Of a stretch of DNA of 53,174 bases, positions 37,133 to 46,558 are shown piece by piece; the first letter of the stretch is position 1; every line of letters begins with the position of its first letter. The notes beneath the pieces were generated by a model that saw nothing but the letters and a program-made list of their open reading frames with translations, ran no database searches and was not told where the DNA came from. Origin of the DNA: Anaerobiospirillum succiniciproducens DSM 6400 (GTDB taxonomy: Bacteria; Pseudomonadota; Gammaproteobacteria; Enterobacterales; Succinivibrionaceae); contig NZ_AXWV01000027.1 in NCBI RefSeq assembly GCF_000482845.1, positions 1 to 53,174 on the forward strand, in the 5' to 3' direction. Position numbers and translations under genes: made by a program.

Positions 37133-38131
37133 ATGAAGAAAATCTTAGGTTCAGCTGTTGCTTTAGCTCTTAGTGCACTGTTAATGACTGGTTGCGGTGG
37201 CGAGTCCAAACAAGTTGTACGTCTGTCTCACTCACAGATTGAAACTCACCCAGACCACATCGGTGCAGTAGCTTTCAAGGACACTGTTGAAAAGAAGTTA
37301 GGCGACAAGTTTGAAGTTCAGATCTTCCCTAATGCAACCTTAGGTGCTAACGAGAAAGTTTTAGAGTTAATCAAGCAGGGTTCTGTTCAGTACCTGGTTG
37401 TTTCAACCGCTAACGTTGAGTCATTCGACAAGTTATTCTCCATCTTCTCAATTCCATACCTCTTCACCTCCGAAGAAGCATACGAGAAGTTCATTACTGA
37501 TCCTGAGATCTTAGGCAAGTTATCTGTAAACAGCGAGAAGACTGGCTTTGCTCCAGTTGCAGCCTTCACAGCTGGTACCCGTAACTTCTACTCAAAGACC
37601 CCAATTAAGTCAGTTACTGACTTACAGGGCAAGAAGTTCCGCGTACAGGCTGGCCCTGTTAACGTAGCTATGATGCAGGCTTTCGGTGCTGCAGCTACCC
37701 CAATGAGCTTTGGTGAAGTTTACTCTGCTCTGCAGCAGTCTGTTATCGACGGTGCTGAGAACAACGAGCTTGCTTTAACTGACCAGAAGCACGGTGAAAT
37801 CACCAAGTACTTCTCTTACGACATGCACCAGATGTGCCCTGACGTATTAGTTGCTTCTAACGCTTTCTTAAAGAAGTTATCCCCAGAAGAGCGTGCAGTA
37901 TTTGATGAGGCTGCAAAGGCTGCCCAGGAAGCTGAGTTCGCTGCATGGAAGGGCTCTATCGCTGAGGCCAAGGAAAAGGCTATTGCTATGGGCGTTCAGT
38001 TCATCGAGGTTGATGTTAACGAGTTCCGTAACAAGGTTTTACCTCTGCACGAGCAGCTCTTAAAGGACACTCCTGAGATCAAGGCTTTATACGACGAGGC
38101 TTCCGCTGCTAACGCTGAAGCTAACAAGTAA
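37133..38131 (+). CDS. dctP: TRAP transporter substrate-binding lipoprotein (DctP family)
   Basis: This is the periplasmic binding component of a TRAP transporter. The product is 332 aa. The signal peptide has a lipobox-like LMTGC ending at Cys21, so the protein is probably membrane-anchored. The DctP fold shows RLSHSQIETHPDHIGAVAF near the start, the conserved NFYSKTPIKSVTDLQGKKFRVQ segment with the substrate-carboxylate Arg, and the GEVYSALQQSVIDGAENNE hinge region. The ATG has GGAG upstream. The next genes are the membrane subunits, and the nearby uxaC suggests a hexuronate as substrate (inference). Two hairpins follow before dctQ, so dctP is likely expressed above the other subunits. Confidence 0.95.
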   Translation: MKKILGSAVALALSALLMTGCGGESKQVVRLSHSQIETHPDHIGAVAFKDTVEKKLGDKFEVQIFPNATLGANEKVLELIKQGSVQYLVVSTANVESFDKLFSIFSIPYLFTSEEAYEKFITDPEILGKLSVNSEKTGFAPVAAFTAGTRNFYSKTPIKSVTDLQGKKFRVQAGPVNVAMMQAFGAAATPMSFGEVYSALQQSVIDGAENNELALTDQKHGEITKYFSYDMHQMCPDVLVASNAFLKKLSPEERAVFDEAAKAAQEAEFAAWKGSIAEAKEKAIAMGVQFIEVDVNEFRNKVLPLHEQLLKDTPEIKALYDEASAANAEANK

Positions 38132-38148
38132 TACTTGCCCATCTTTGA

Positions 38149-38218
38149 AAAAAAACGGCACAGCTTGTTCTTAAGCTGTGTCTTAAGACGCACTCAAGTA
38201 CTAAAGCTACTTGAGTGC
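38149..38218 (+). terminator. two hairpins between dctP and dctQ
   Basis: GCACAGCTT/AAGCTGTGT (about 38158-38181 region) and GCACTCAAGTA/TACTTGAGTGC (38190-38218, perfect 11 bp). No strong T-run follows, so they fit partial termination or mRNA 3'-end protection. The rest of the 322-bp gap shows nothing else. Confidence 0.55.
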
Positions 38219-38453
38219 ATCTAAACAAGCCTCATCAAATTACACAACGATACATACACAAGTATTTCGTTGTCGGCACAGATTAAATCACCAAATCCAT
38301 ACAAACAGCATACACAAGCGGTTTTATGGACATTGTTTTGCGTGTGCCATACTACGCAAAATGCACAGTGCACGTAACTAGTGCCTCATTGTTTTTACAA
38401 TTTTCTTCGTGCCCATGAGTGCACTCAAGTTCACGGTTTAACGGAGTCATCTT

Positions 38454-38966
38454 ATGCAAGTCCTTAGAAAAGTTCTTGATAAGTGCATTATGTCCTTTTG
38501 CGTCTTGCTTTTTATGGCAATGACCTGCATCGGTACTTATCAGATCGTCACCCGTTACTTCTTTAACTCTCCAAGTACTATTTCTGAGGAGTTAATTACT
38601 TATAGCTTCACCTGGCTCTCAATTCTGTCAGCAGCCTATGTATTCGGTCAGCGTGGTCACCTTGCCATGGCTTTCGTTTATAACAAGTTCACTGGTGCTA
38701 AGCGCGTTTACTTGGACATGTTCTCCGAGATCTTGGTAATCCTTACTGCTGCACTGTTATTAGTTTACGGCGGCTATGTAATGGCTGCTGAAAACATGAA
38801 TCAGCTTACCGCGTCTTTAGGCGTAAATATGGGTCTGATGTACGCAGTACTGCCATTATCTGGCGTCATCATTCTCATTTACGGTGTTCTTAACATGATT
38901 GATATGGTTAAGAAGCTTAAGGACCCTAATCTCGCTTCATATGGCGTAGAGCAAGAGAACGAGTAA
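38454..38966 (+). CDS. dctQ: TRAP transporter small permease subunit (DctQ)
   Basis: The product is a 170-aa inner-membrane protein with four predicted membrane segments (about 14-34, 48-66, 88-108, 128-148). The family-typical pattern is FFNSPSTISEELITYSFTWLSILSAAYVFGQRGHLAM. ACGGAG precedes the ATG. It partners with DctM, whose gene starts 10 nt after its stop. Confidence 0.94.
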   Translation: MQVLRKVLDKCIMSFCVLLFMAMTCIGTYQIVTRYFFNSPSTISEELITYSFTWLSILSAAYVFGQRGHLAMAFVYNKFTGAKRVYLDMFSEILVILTAALLLVYGGYVMAAENMNQLTASLGVNMGLMYAVLPLSGVIILIYGVLNMIDMVKKLKDPNLASYGVEQENE

Positions 38967-38976
38967 GGAGAGGATC

Positions 38977-40290
38977 ATGACTATTACTGTTGGTTTAACC
39001 ATGGCTCTGGTGCTCGTAGGATTGCTCATCTTAGGTGTACCAATTTGTATTTCCATTGCCATTTCATCTGTATTAGCTGGTGCAGCTGCACTGGACTTTA
39101 ATATGATGCTGCAGACTGGCGCTCAGCGTACTTTCTCTGGTATCTCCGTATTCACCCTTATCGCTATCCCATTCTTCATCCTCGCTGGCAATATCATGAA
39201 TCGAGGAGGAATTGCGATAAGACTGATGAACTTTGCCCGTCTTTTAGTAGGTAAGGCTCCTGGTTCTTTTGCCCACACCAACACCATGGCTAATATGATG
39301 TTCGGTGCTATCTCTGGCTCTGGTGTAGCTGCTGCCTCTGCAATGGGTACTATCATTGGCCCAATTGCTGAAAAAGAAGGCTATTCTAAAAACTACATGG
39401 CCACTGTAAATATCGCATCAGCTCCTACTGGCCTGTTGATTCCACCATCAAACGTTTTAATTACCTACTCCTTAGTATCAGGCGGTACCTCTGTAGCAGC
39501 CTTATTCTTAGCTGGCTATATTCCAGGTATGCTCTGGGGCCTTGGCTGTATGATCGTAGGTTGCATTGCAGCTAAGCGTTTAGGCTACAAGGGCGACTCT
39601 CAGAAGATCACTCTGCCTCTTGCTATGAAGATTACTGTTGATGCTCTGCCAAGCTTACTTCTCATCGTAGTGGTAATCGGCGGTATTGTTAACGGTGCTT
39701 TCACCGCCACCGAAGGTGCTGTGGTAGCTGTAGTGTACTCACTCATTTTGTCATTCCTCTACCGCTCCATTACCTTTGCTGACTTAAAGAAGATTTACGC
39801 AGAATCTGCCATTATGACCGGCATTATTGTGTTATTGATTGGCGTATCTTCCATCATGTCTTGGGTTATTTCCTTTGTGAATATCCCAGCTGCTGTAGGC
39901 GATCTGTTAAACGGTATTTCCTCTAACAAGATTGTTATTCTGCTCATCATTAATATCTTCTTACTGTTCGTGGGCACTTTCTTAGATACCACTCCAGCAA
40001 TTCTGATCTTTACTCCGATCTTCCTGCCAATTGCTATGCAGTGCGGTTTATCCCCTGTTGAGTTCGGTATCGTGATTGTATTCAACCTCTGTATTGGTAC
40101 CATCACCCCACCAGTTGGCAACATCTTATTCGTAGGTGTTAAGGTTGCTAAGACCTCCATCGAGAGCGTTATCAAGCCACTGCTCCCATACTATGCAGTA
40201 ATCTTGGCCGTGCTCATGCTGTGTACTTACTTCCCAGCCGTATCAAGCTTCATTCCAGAGCTTGCTGGCTATGATGCCACCTTAAAGTAA
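38977..40290 (+). CDS. dctM: TRAP transporter large permease subunit (DctM)
   Basis: The product is a 437-aa membrane protein with about twelve segments that forms the sodium-coupled translocation channel. Typical motifs are FFILAGNIMNRGGIA, the GSGVAAASAMGTI region, SAPTGLLIPPSN and the C-terminal GTITPPVGNILF. AAGGAGAGG precedes the ATG. It is translationally close to dctQ. A hairpin and the hairpin repeat array begin 20 nt after its stop, and uxaC follows 584 bp on. Confidence 0.96.
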   Translation: MTITVGLTMALVLVGLLILGVPICISIAISSVLAGAAALDFNMMLQTGAQRTFSGISVFTLIAIPFFILAGNIMNRGGIAIRLMNFARLLVGKAPGSFAHTNTMANMMFGAISGSGVAAASAMGTIIGPIAEKEGYSKNYMATVNIASAPTGLLIPPSNVLITYSLVSGGTSVAALFLAGYIPGMLWGLGCMIVGCIAAKRLGYKGDSQKITLPLAMKITVDALPSLLLIVVVIGGIVNGAFTATEGAVVAVVYSLILSFLYRSITFADLKKIYAESAIMTGIIVLLIGVSSIMSWVISFVNIPAAVGDLLNGISSNKIVILLIINIFLLFVGTFLDTTPAILIFTPIFLPIAMQCGLSPVEFGIVIVFNLCIGTITPPVGNILFVGVKVAKTSIESVIKPLLPYYAVILAVLMLCTYFPAVSSFIPELAGYDATLK

Positions 40291-40312
40291 GTATTTATCC
40301 CACATAACCAAA

Positions 40313-40512
40313 GATGCTGCCCAGAATCAGCAGCATCTTAAAACGCAGCCTAAGCGCTGCATAAATTCAGATGCAGCCAAGGTGCTGCATATAGTTAAGA
40401 TGCAGCCTAGGAGCTGCACATAATTAAGGTGCAGCGCCTCGCTGCATCAGTAAAGGCTGTGCAGCATTAAGCTGCATCAGTAAAGGCTGCGCAGCATTAT
40501 GTTGCACAGCCT
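40313..40512. repeat. tandem array of small hairpins, unit 28-30 bp
   Basis: An initial hairpin (GATGCTGC/GCAGCATC, 40313-40337) is followed by units beginning GCAGC at 40345, 40373, 40402, 40431, 40461 and 40491. Each unit is GCAGC-N5/6-GCTGC plus an AT-rich linker. The units 40441-40470 and 40471-40500 are almost identical. It lies between dctM and uxaC and could terminate, pause or stabilise mRNA. Confidence 0.85.
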
Positions 40513-40874
40513 TACAATAAACTAAAGATACTTTTGACCATAGCCATCAAACACTTGTACTCAAAAGATCAATCCTTATCTTTGAGCACAGCTGTTTGCT
40601 GACTAAGCTTTCAGCATTAAAGATCAAAATACTAGCCATCAAAGCTGCATCTGAGCAGCCCAAACTAGAGTCAAGCAAGCTAGCCTACACTAAGGCATGG
40701 CAACAGCTTTGTTCTTAGTACGGCCTAGGTCATTGCAACAGCTTGTGCTGTGGCACCGCCTTAATGCTTGTCCCCATCTAGTTTTGGCTCTTAGGCTAAG
40801 GCTTATCGATAGGCGCATCTAAATTACTATTCCTAGCTAAGCGCGTTAATGCTTGGCCTAGTCGAGGTGTTCAC
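40513..40874. other. spacer before uxaC
   Basis: No gene or convincing promoter is visible. GCAACAGCTT occurs twice (near 40688 and 40735). An ATACTAGCC half-site occurs near 40630. Confidence 0.45.
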
Positions 40875-42281
40875 ATGAAACCATTTATGGACAAGGACTT
40901 CTTATTACAGACCGATACTGCTAAAGAGTTATTCCATGATCACGCGAGTAAGATGCCGGTAATCGATTACCACTGCCATATCAACCCAGCTGAGATCGCT
41001 TTAAACCATCAGTTTAAGAACATCACTGAAGCATGGCTTGGTGGCGATCACTACAAGTGGCGTATGATTCGCTCCAATGGCGTACCTGAGCGCCTCATTA
41101 CTGGCAGCGACAGCACCGACTTTGAGAAGTTCGAGCAGTTTGCTAAGACTCTGCCTCGTGCTATTGGCAACCCTCTGTACCACTGGACTCACTTAGAGCT
41201 GCAGCGTTATTTTGGCATTGATAAGCCACTTAACGAGAAGACCTGCAAGGAAATCTGGGAAGAGTGTAATAGCAAGCTTGCTACCGATGAGTTCCGTGTG
41301 CAATCCATCATCAAGCGCTCCAACGTTAAGTTAATCGCTACTACTGATGATCCAGGTGACTCTTTAGAGTGGCACGCAAAGATTGCTAAGACTCCATTTG
41401 AGACCAAGGTGCTCCCAGCATGGCGTCCAGACAAGGCCATGAAGATCGAGAAGGAAAACTTCAAGGACTACGTAGAGCACATTGCCTCTTTAACTTCTCG
41501 TACCATTAAGACCTGCGCTGAGTTCTTTGACGCTTTAGATGTGCGTATGGAGTTCTTCAATCAGATGGGCTGTAAGGCCTCTGATCACGGTCTTGATTAC
41601 GCTTACTGCCGCATTGTAGATGAGGGCACCTTAGAGAAGATCTTTGTTAAGGGCTTAAACAATGAGACCTTAACTGATGAGGAAATCGAAGCCTACAAGA
41701 CCATGGTTTTAATCCATATGGCTAAGGGCTACACCAAGTACGGTTGGGTCATGCAGATGCACTACGGCGCTATCCGTGATCCTAACAGCCGCATGTTCCA
41801 AACCTTAGGTGCTGATACCGGCTTTGACTGCATCGACAATCGTGCCTGTGCTCGTGGCATCACCACCATGATGAATGCACTCTTAGAGCGTGATTCACTG
41901 CCTAAGATGATTTGGTATTCATTAAACCCATCTGACAATGCTGCGATTGGCTCTGCTATCGGCTCTTTCCAAGGCCCTGAGGCTCAAGGCAAGATCCAGC
42001 AAGGCTCTGCATGGTGGTTTAATGATACCTATCATGGCATGGTAGATCAGATGACCTCGCTTGCCTCACTGTCTGTACTTGGCAATTTTGTTGGCATGCT
42101 CACTGACTCAAGATCATTCCTCTCCTACACCCGCCATGAATACTTCCGCCGCATTATGTGTAACTTAATCGGCAACTTGGTTGAAAATGGCATGTATCCA
42201 AAGGATATGGAGTTCTTAGGCAAGATTGTTGAGGATATCTCCTTTAACAACACTAACCGCTACTTTAACTTCAACGTCTAA
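40875..42281 (+). CDS. uxaC: uronate isomerase
   Basis: UxaC converts D-glucuronate to D-fructuronate and D-galacturonate to D-tagaturonate, the first step of hexuronate use. The product is 468 aa (E. coli 470), an amidohydrolase-fold enzyme. The metal-binding start is VIDYHCHINPAEIA (about 29-42). KPFMDKDFLLQ at the N terminus and the WWFNDTYHGMVDQMTSLASL and SFLSYTRHEYFRR regions match the family. GAGGTG precedes the ATG. Later enzymes of the pathway (uxaB, uxuB, uxaA/uxuA, kdgK) are not in the window. The TRAP genes just upstream make substrate import likely. Confidence 0.97.
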   Translation: MKPFMDKDFLLQTDTAKELFHDHASKMPVIDYHCHINPAEIALNHQFKNITEAWLGGDHYKWRMIRSNGVPERLITGSDSTDFEKFEQFAKTLPRAIGNPLYHWTHLELQRYFGIDKPLNEKTCKEIWEECNSKLATDEFRVQSIIKRSNVKLIATTDDPGDSLEWHAKIAKTPFETKVLPAWRPDKAMKIEKENFKDYVEHIASLTSRTIKTCAEFFDALDVRMEFFNQMGCKASDHGLDYAYCRIVDEGTLEKIFVKGLNNETLTDEEIEAYKTMVLIHMAKGYTKYGWVMQMHYGAIRDPNSRMFQTLGADTGFDCIDNRACARGITTMMNALLERDSLPKMIWYSLNPSDNAAIGSAIGSFQGPEAQGKIQQGSAWWFNDTYHGMVDQMTSLASLSVLGNFVGMLTDSRSFLSYTRHEYFRRIMCNLIGNLVENGMYPKDMEFLGKIVEDISFNNTNRYFNFNV

Positions 42282-42412
42282 GTTAAAGCACTTATACATG
42301 TCCATCTAGCGCCCGCACATGGATCTTCAATGAAGTAAAAATTAACATGGAGCGCTAGATTAAAAGCATAAACAAAAACTCAAGTTTTGGCGCGTACGCG
42401 CTGGTGCTACTC

Positions 42413-42443
42413 AAAGGCAGCTGTATAGCTGCCTTTCTTTTTT
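42413..42443 (+). terminator. terminator of uxaC
   Basis: AAAGGCAGCT (42413-42422), GTAT, AGCTGCCTTT (42427-42436), then CTTTTTTT. Confidence 0.9.
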
Positions 42444-42709
42444 TCACCCCACCACGTCGCTACCATCAGTCTATAAGACCAGCTCTCCCATCTAGCCATA
42501 CATACAAGCAATGCCGCCCATACAAGCAGTGCCGCTTAAATGCCACTATTAGTGCCACTATGGCTCACCTAAAACAGAGAACCACGCATAGAGTCTAAAC
42601 TCACAAGCTTCGTTTGCAGCTACTCAAATACAAAGGCCAAGTACAGATAAACTTGACATAGGCGATGAGGTTTGAGCATGAGGCTGGTGGTACTTAATTT
42701 GTTTCCTCC

Positions 42710-42749
42710 AAAAATGACAAAAGGCCATGGGTTTTATCCCATGGCCTTG
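42710..42749 (-). terminator. terminator of the TerC-family gene
   Basis: AAGGCCATGGG (42722-42732) and CCCATGGCCTT (42739-42749), followed on the minus strand by TTGTCATTTTT. Confidence 0.85.
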
Positions 42750-42775
42750 TGCAAAAGCTTAAGGTGAGTTAACGC

Positions 42776-44536
42776 TTATTCGGCGTTAGTTACACCAGGA
42801 GTTGTAGTCTTGGTCTTAGCCTTTTCGCCTTCCTTAGCTTTTACAATATTAGTGAGCATAACTGACTCAATGGTGTTCTCTTCAACCTTTAAGATATCGA
42901 GCTTCCACTTAGTCATGGAGATCACTTCGCCAGCTTGTGGTACACGCTGTAGGTAATCAAGAATGAAGCCTGCAATGGTGTGATAGCTTTCTGAGGCTGG
43001 AACAGTAAAGCCAGTTAAACGAGAGATATCCTTTAAGATGGCATTACCCTCAATACGGAAGGTGCCTGGGCCAACACGTACTAACTCTGGAACTTCAGTC
43101 TGATCTGGCAGCTCACCTGCAATCTCTTCCATGATGTCATGTAAGGTAACGATACCCTCAAAGTTACCAAACTCATCAAAGACAAATGCAAAGTTCTTCT
43201 TAGACTTACGGAACTCTTCTAAAGCCTTAATCACTGAGACAGTTTCAGGCAGATACAGAGGTGTACGCACCTGGCACTCAAGTAAGAGCTCAGAGCTAAT
43301 CTCTGCTTGTTTATTCTCGCTAATTAAAGCTGCAACTTTCTTTCCTGCATCCTTAGCACTATCTGTAGCATTAGGATTGTTTGGCAGCTCGATCTTACCG
43401 TTGTCGATACTCATCTTAACGGTGAGGATCTCATCACGCTTGATATAGCCAAGCGGAATCTCACGCTGAGAGTCTTTGTAAGCAACTAAACGAGAAGAAC
43501 GATTGTCCTTAATGTCAGTTAAGATCTCTTCCATGCTCTCAGAGATATCAACCTGATTTACATCAGTACGGGCAGTCATCACAGCCTTAACAGGTAAGGA
43601 GCTTAGCTGCAGAACACGAGATACCATCTCTTTTTCAGTGTTGTTGAACACTTGAGATCCGGTACCCGATACGATAGCCTCTTTTAAGGTATGAACCTGA
43701 TTTTGATTAGAACCTAAGAGTCTAAGTACTAAGTTAGCAGCTACTTCACGGCTTTGCAGACCAACCTTGCCACCTGTCTCACCGAGCTTTAAGGTATTCT
43801 TACGAGCAATCTGATTGAAGATCTCCATTAAGATGGAGAAGCCAATAGCTGCATAGAGGTAGCCCTTAGGTACATGGAAGCCTAAAGCCTCAACAATCAA
43901 GCTAAAGCCGATTAAGAGTAAGAAGCCTAAGCACAGAATAACTAAGGTTGGGTGGTGAGCCACGAACTCAGTAATGAAGCGGGATGCTAAGGTCATTACA
44001 GTCATAGCGATGATCACAGCAAACATCATGATGAAGACGTGATCAACCATACCTACTGCAGTAATGATAGAGTCGATGGAGAAGACGGCATCAAGTACCA
44101 TAATCTGCAGGATTACCAAATACATAGCAGAACCAGCAGCCTTAGATACTGACAATTCCTCATCAAATCCCTCAAGTTTAGAATGCAACTCATGCACGGC
44201 TTTATATAAGAGGAAAACACCACCTACCATTAAGATGAGATCTCGACCTGTGATACCTTTTGAACCGATGTAGAACAGAGGCTCAATCATATTGACCACA
44301 AGCGAGATACTTGCAAGTAAGACCAGACGAATAGCCAGCGCACCTGCTAAACCAATATAGCGGGCCATATCGCGCTGCTTTTCTGGCAGCTTGGCTGAAA
44401 GAATCGCAATGAACACCAGGTTATCGATACCAAGAACAATCTCGATAACCACCAAGGTAGCAAGACCTAACCATGCTGTAGGATCAGACACCCAAGCCAT
44501 ATCGAACATGACTTGATGCACTGCCGTGGGATCCAT
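42776..44536 (-). CDS. TerC-family membrane protein with CBS and CorC domains
   Basis: The product is 586 aa. The N-terminal TerC domain (about 15-240, seven or so membrane segments) shows EIVLGIDNLVFIAIL with its acidic membrane residues and DAVFSIDSIITAVGM. Two CBS repeats follow (about 300-445), then the C-terminal transporter-associated (CorC_HlyC) domain (about 475-555, ending VPQAGEVISMTKWKLDILKVEENTI). This matches the E. coli YoaE/YegH architecture. A role in metal ion handling or membrane protein metalation is proposed for TerC proteins and is not shown here. The tail is Lys/Thr-rich. The ATG at 44536 has TAAGGT upstream. Confidence 0.92.
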   Translation of the reverse strand: MDPTAVHQVMFDMAWVSDPTAWLGLATLVVIEIVLGIDNLVFIAILSAKLPEKQRDMARYIGLAGALAIRLVLLASISLVVNMIEPLFYIGSKGITGRDLILMVGGVFLLYKAVHELHSKLEGFDEELSVSKAAGSAMYLVILQIMVLDAVFSIDSIITAVGMVDHVFIMMFAVIIAMTVMTLASRFITEFVAHHPTLVILCLGFLLLIGFSLIVEALGFHVPKGYLYAAIGFSILMEIFNQIARKNTLKLGETGGKVGLQSREVAANLVLRLLGSNQNQVHTLKEAIVSGTGSQVFNNTEKEMVSRVLQLSSLPVKAVMTARTDVNQVDISESMEEILTDIKDNRSSRLVAYKDSQREIPLGYIKRDEILTVKMSIDNGKIELPNNPNATDSAKDAGKKVAALISENKQAEISSELLLECQVRTPLYLPETVSVIKALEEFRKSKKNFAFVFDEFGNFEGIVTLHDIMEEIAGELPDQTEVPELVRVGPGTFRIEGNAILKDISRLTGFTVPASESYHTIAGFILDYLQRVPQAGEVISMTKWKLDILKVEENTIESVMLTNIVKAKEGEKAKTKTTTPGVTNAE

Positions 44537-45048
44537 AATATTTTTACCTTACTTACAATTAAAAAAACGGCCTTTACAAGAGTAGACACTATACTTGCAC
44601 CAAGTGCCAAGCAAAATGCCTTGATCTAAGCTTTAGCCAATTGCAGCTCCCACACTCTAAAAAGAGTAGTTACCTGCAAAACAAGATTCCATGAAATAAT
44701 TAAAACTACACGAGCCTCTTTGTCACATGTAATCTCCACGTACACCATCAATAACGGCTTATAAAGATCACTTACAAAGCAGCTCTTTAACCACAAGCGT
44801 AGCTTGAGATCTATATGTAGCAAGTATATGATTTTTGTCTCAGCCTTAAATTAGGCTAAAAGTATGATAGTACTCAAATCTGCTTAGCAATCCAAGCATG
44901 CTAACCGACTTATCTAAGCTCTCGCACAAAAAACGTAAGTATGACTATTAGTTTTGCACTATTAATAACATAGACCAAAGCTAAACAAACACAGTCCCAA
45001 TAAGTATCAAGACCATACATACTCTTAAGTCGCCATGTCTAGTCATGG

Positions 45049-45135
45049 ACAGCCTCAAGCCGCCCTGCCCATGGCCTAAGCAACAATGACTTTCCATGTA
45101 CAGACATAGACAGCCTCAAGCTGCCCTACCCATAT
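45049..45135. repeat. direct repeat, period 61 bp
   Basis: GACAGCCTCAAGCyGCCC followed by TrCCCAT occurs near 45048 and 45109, with two mismatches in about 25 bp. Confidence 0.75.
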
Positions 45136-45159
45136 GCTTAGCCTAAGTACTAGCTTTGG

Positions 45160-45198
45160 ATAAAAGTAAAGGATGAGACATTAGCTGCCTCATCCTTA
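45160..45198 (-). terminator. terminator-like hairpin of rluB
   Basis: AAGGATGAG (45169-45177) and CTCATCCTT (45189-45197); the minus-strand tail is TACTTTTATC. Confidence 0.6.
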
Positions 45199-45241
45199 AT
45201 TAAAATGAGCCTTGAGCTTGCGCTGTTAGGCTTAAATAACT

Positions 45242-46558
45242 TTAGCGGCCGGAGCGACCACGAGTAAATGATTTGCCAGCACGTGCTGAAGCTGCGCCCT
45301 TACGACCCTGTTCACGAGATGAGCCTGAACGCTTGTCTGAGCTGTAGCTAAGCTTAAAAGACTTACCCTTCACATCACGGCCACGACCATAGCTCTTGCC
45401 TACGCGCATATCGCCTTCACGTGCATTGTTAGCAGATGCACCATTGTCAACTTGTGCCTTTGGCTTAGCAGAAACATTCTTACGCTGACGGTTTAAAGAT
45501 GCAGAGATACGCAGTGGAGTAGTTGCATACTCTTCAGGCTTTAATGCAGCTAACTGAGCCTTAGAACGAAGCTTGTTAACCTCTGCTAAAGTAAGCTCAC
45601 GGTACTGACCAGACTTCATACGTGGGTCAAGATCGAAGCCTGCATAGGAAATACGAATCAGACGGCTAACCTGCAGACCAACTGCTTCCCACAGACGACG
45701 TACTTCGCGGTTACGGCCTTCACGTAAGGATACGTGGAACCAGTGGTTACGATTGTCACCACCACGGTACTCGATAGCATCAAACTTGCCGATACCATCT
45801 TCAAGTAACACGCCTTCACGCAGCTGCTCTAACTGCTCTTCAGTTACGTCACCATAAACACGAACGGCGTAGACACGCTCAATACCATAGCGTGGGTGCA
45901 TCAGCGCATGGGCAAGATCACCGTCAGTGGTAAATAAAAGCAAACCGGAGGTATTTAAGTCTAAGCGGCCAACGTTAATCCACTTACCAATCTCAAGTCG
46001 AGGTAAGTGATCGAAAACGGTTGGGCGATTTTGTGGATCGGATAAAGATGAGATCTCGCCTTCTGGCTTATAGTACATGAGGCAGCGATTCTCAAGCTTA
46101 CGAGTCTTTGGAGAATAAACAATGCGGCCGTCAATCTTAACGGTGATGTCTTCATCCTCAGTACGGAAACCTAAGTTTACCTTCTTGCCGTTAACCTCTA
46201 CACGACCAGACTCAATCATGCTCTCTAAGAAACGACGAGAGCCGATACCAGCATTGGCGAGTAATTTGTGCAGTTTTACACCGCTAACACGCTCTTCACT
46301 CTTGCCTTTAACTACTGCATTTACTGCAGCTTTTACATTACGCTTAGCAGCCTCAGCACGCTTTAAAGTCTTTTGCTCAGCAAAAGCACGGCCTTGGTTA
46401 TTTGAACGTGTGCGACCGTCAAAGCTTAAGCCCTTGCGATCGTCGCGGGAGGAACGTGCTGGACCATCGCTCATACGACGTTGACCTTGAGATCTGCCGC
46501 CTTTAAAGCCATCATGTCCGCCTTTAAAAGAACGCTCCATACCTGCCCTTTTCTGCAT
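45242..46558 (-). CDS. rluB: 23S rRNA pseudouridine synthase (RluB family)
   Basis: The enzyme isomerises a uridine of 23S rRNA (U2605 in E. coli). The product is 438 aa, much longer than E. coli RluB (291). An S4 RNA-binding domain (about 92-150, KLHKLLANAGIGSRRFLESMI) precedes the catalytic core (about 155-330). The core has GRLDLNTSGLLLFTTDGDLAHALMHP, in which the Asp of GRLDLNTSG is the catalytic residue, and EGRNREVRRLWEAVG. An N-terminal extension of about 90 residues and a C-terminal extension of about 90 are basic and rich in Arg, Gly, Ser and Lys, likely disordered RNA-binding tails. The start could be the ATG six codons in. Confidence 0.93.
   Translation of the reverse strand: MQKRAGMERSFKGGHDGFKGGRSQGQRRMSDGPARSSRDDRKGLSFDGRTRSNNQGRAFAEQKTLKRAEAAKRNVKAAVNAVVKGKSEERVSGVKLHKLLANAGIGSRRFLESMIESGRVEVNGKKVNLGFRTEDEDITVKIDGRIVYSPKTRKLENRCLMYYKPEGEISSLSDPQNRPTVFDHLPRLEIGKWINVGRLDLNTSGLLLFTTDGDLAHALMHPRYGIERVYAVRVYGDVTEEQLEQLREGVLLEDGIGKFDAIEYRGGDNRNHWFHVSLREGRNREVRRLWEAVGLQVSRLIRISYAGFDLDPRMKSGQYRELTLAEVNKLRSKAQLAALKPEEYATTPLRISASLNRQRKNVSAKPKAQVDNGASANNAREGDMRVGKSYGRGRDVKGKSFKLSYSSDKRSGSSREQGRKGAASARAGKSFTRGRSGR

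Larger units (their letters stand above)
42282..42775. other. spacer between uxaC and the TerC-family gene
   Basis: It contains the two convergent terminators (42413, 42722) and a 19-bp-period duplication of CATACAAGCArTGCCGC (42500 and 42519). A 64-codon ORF across the repeat has no support. Confidence 0.5.
44537..45241. other. rluB to TerC-family spacer
   Basis: No gene is visible. It has a 61-bp-period duplication (45049, 45110) and the rluB terminator-like hairpin. Confidence 0.5.

Noticed and set aside
40345..40512. CRISPR-like array of 28-30 bp repeats
   Set aside because: The repeats are contiguous and degenerate without unique spacers, and each unit is a small hairpin. No cas gene is present.
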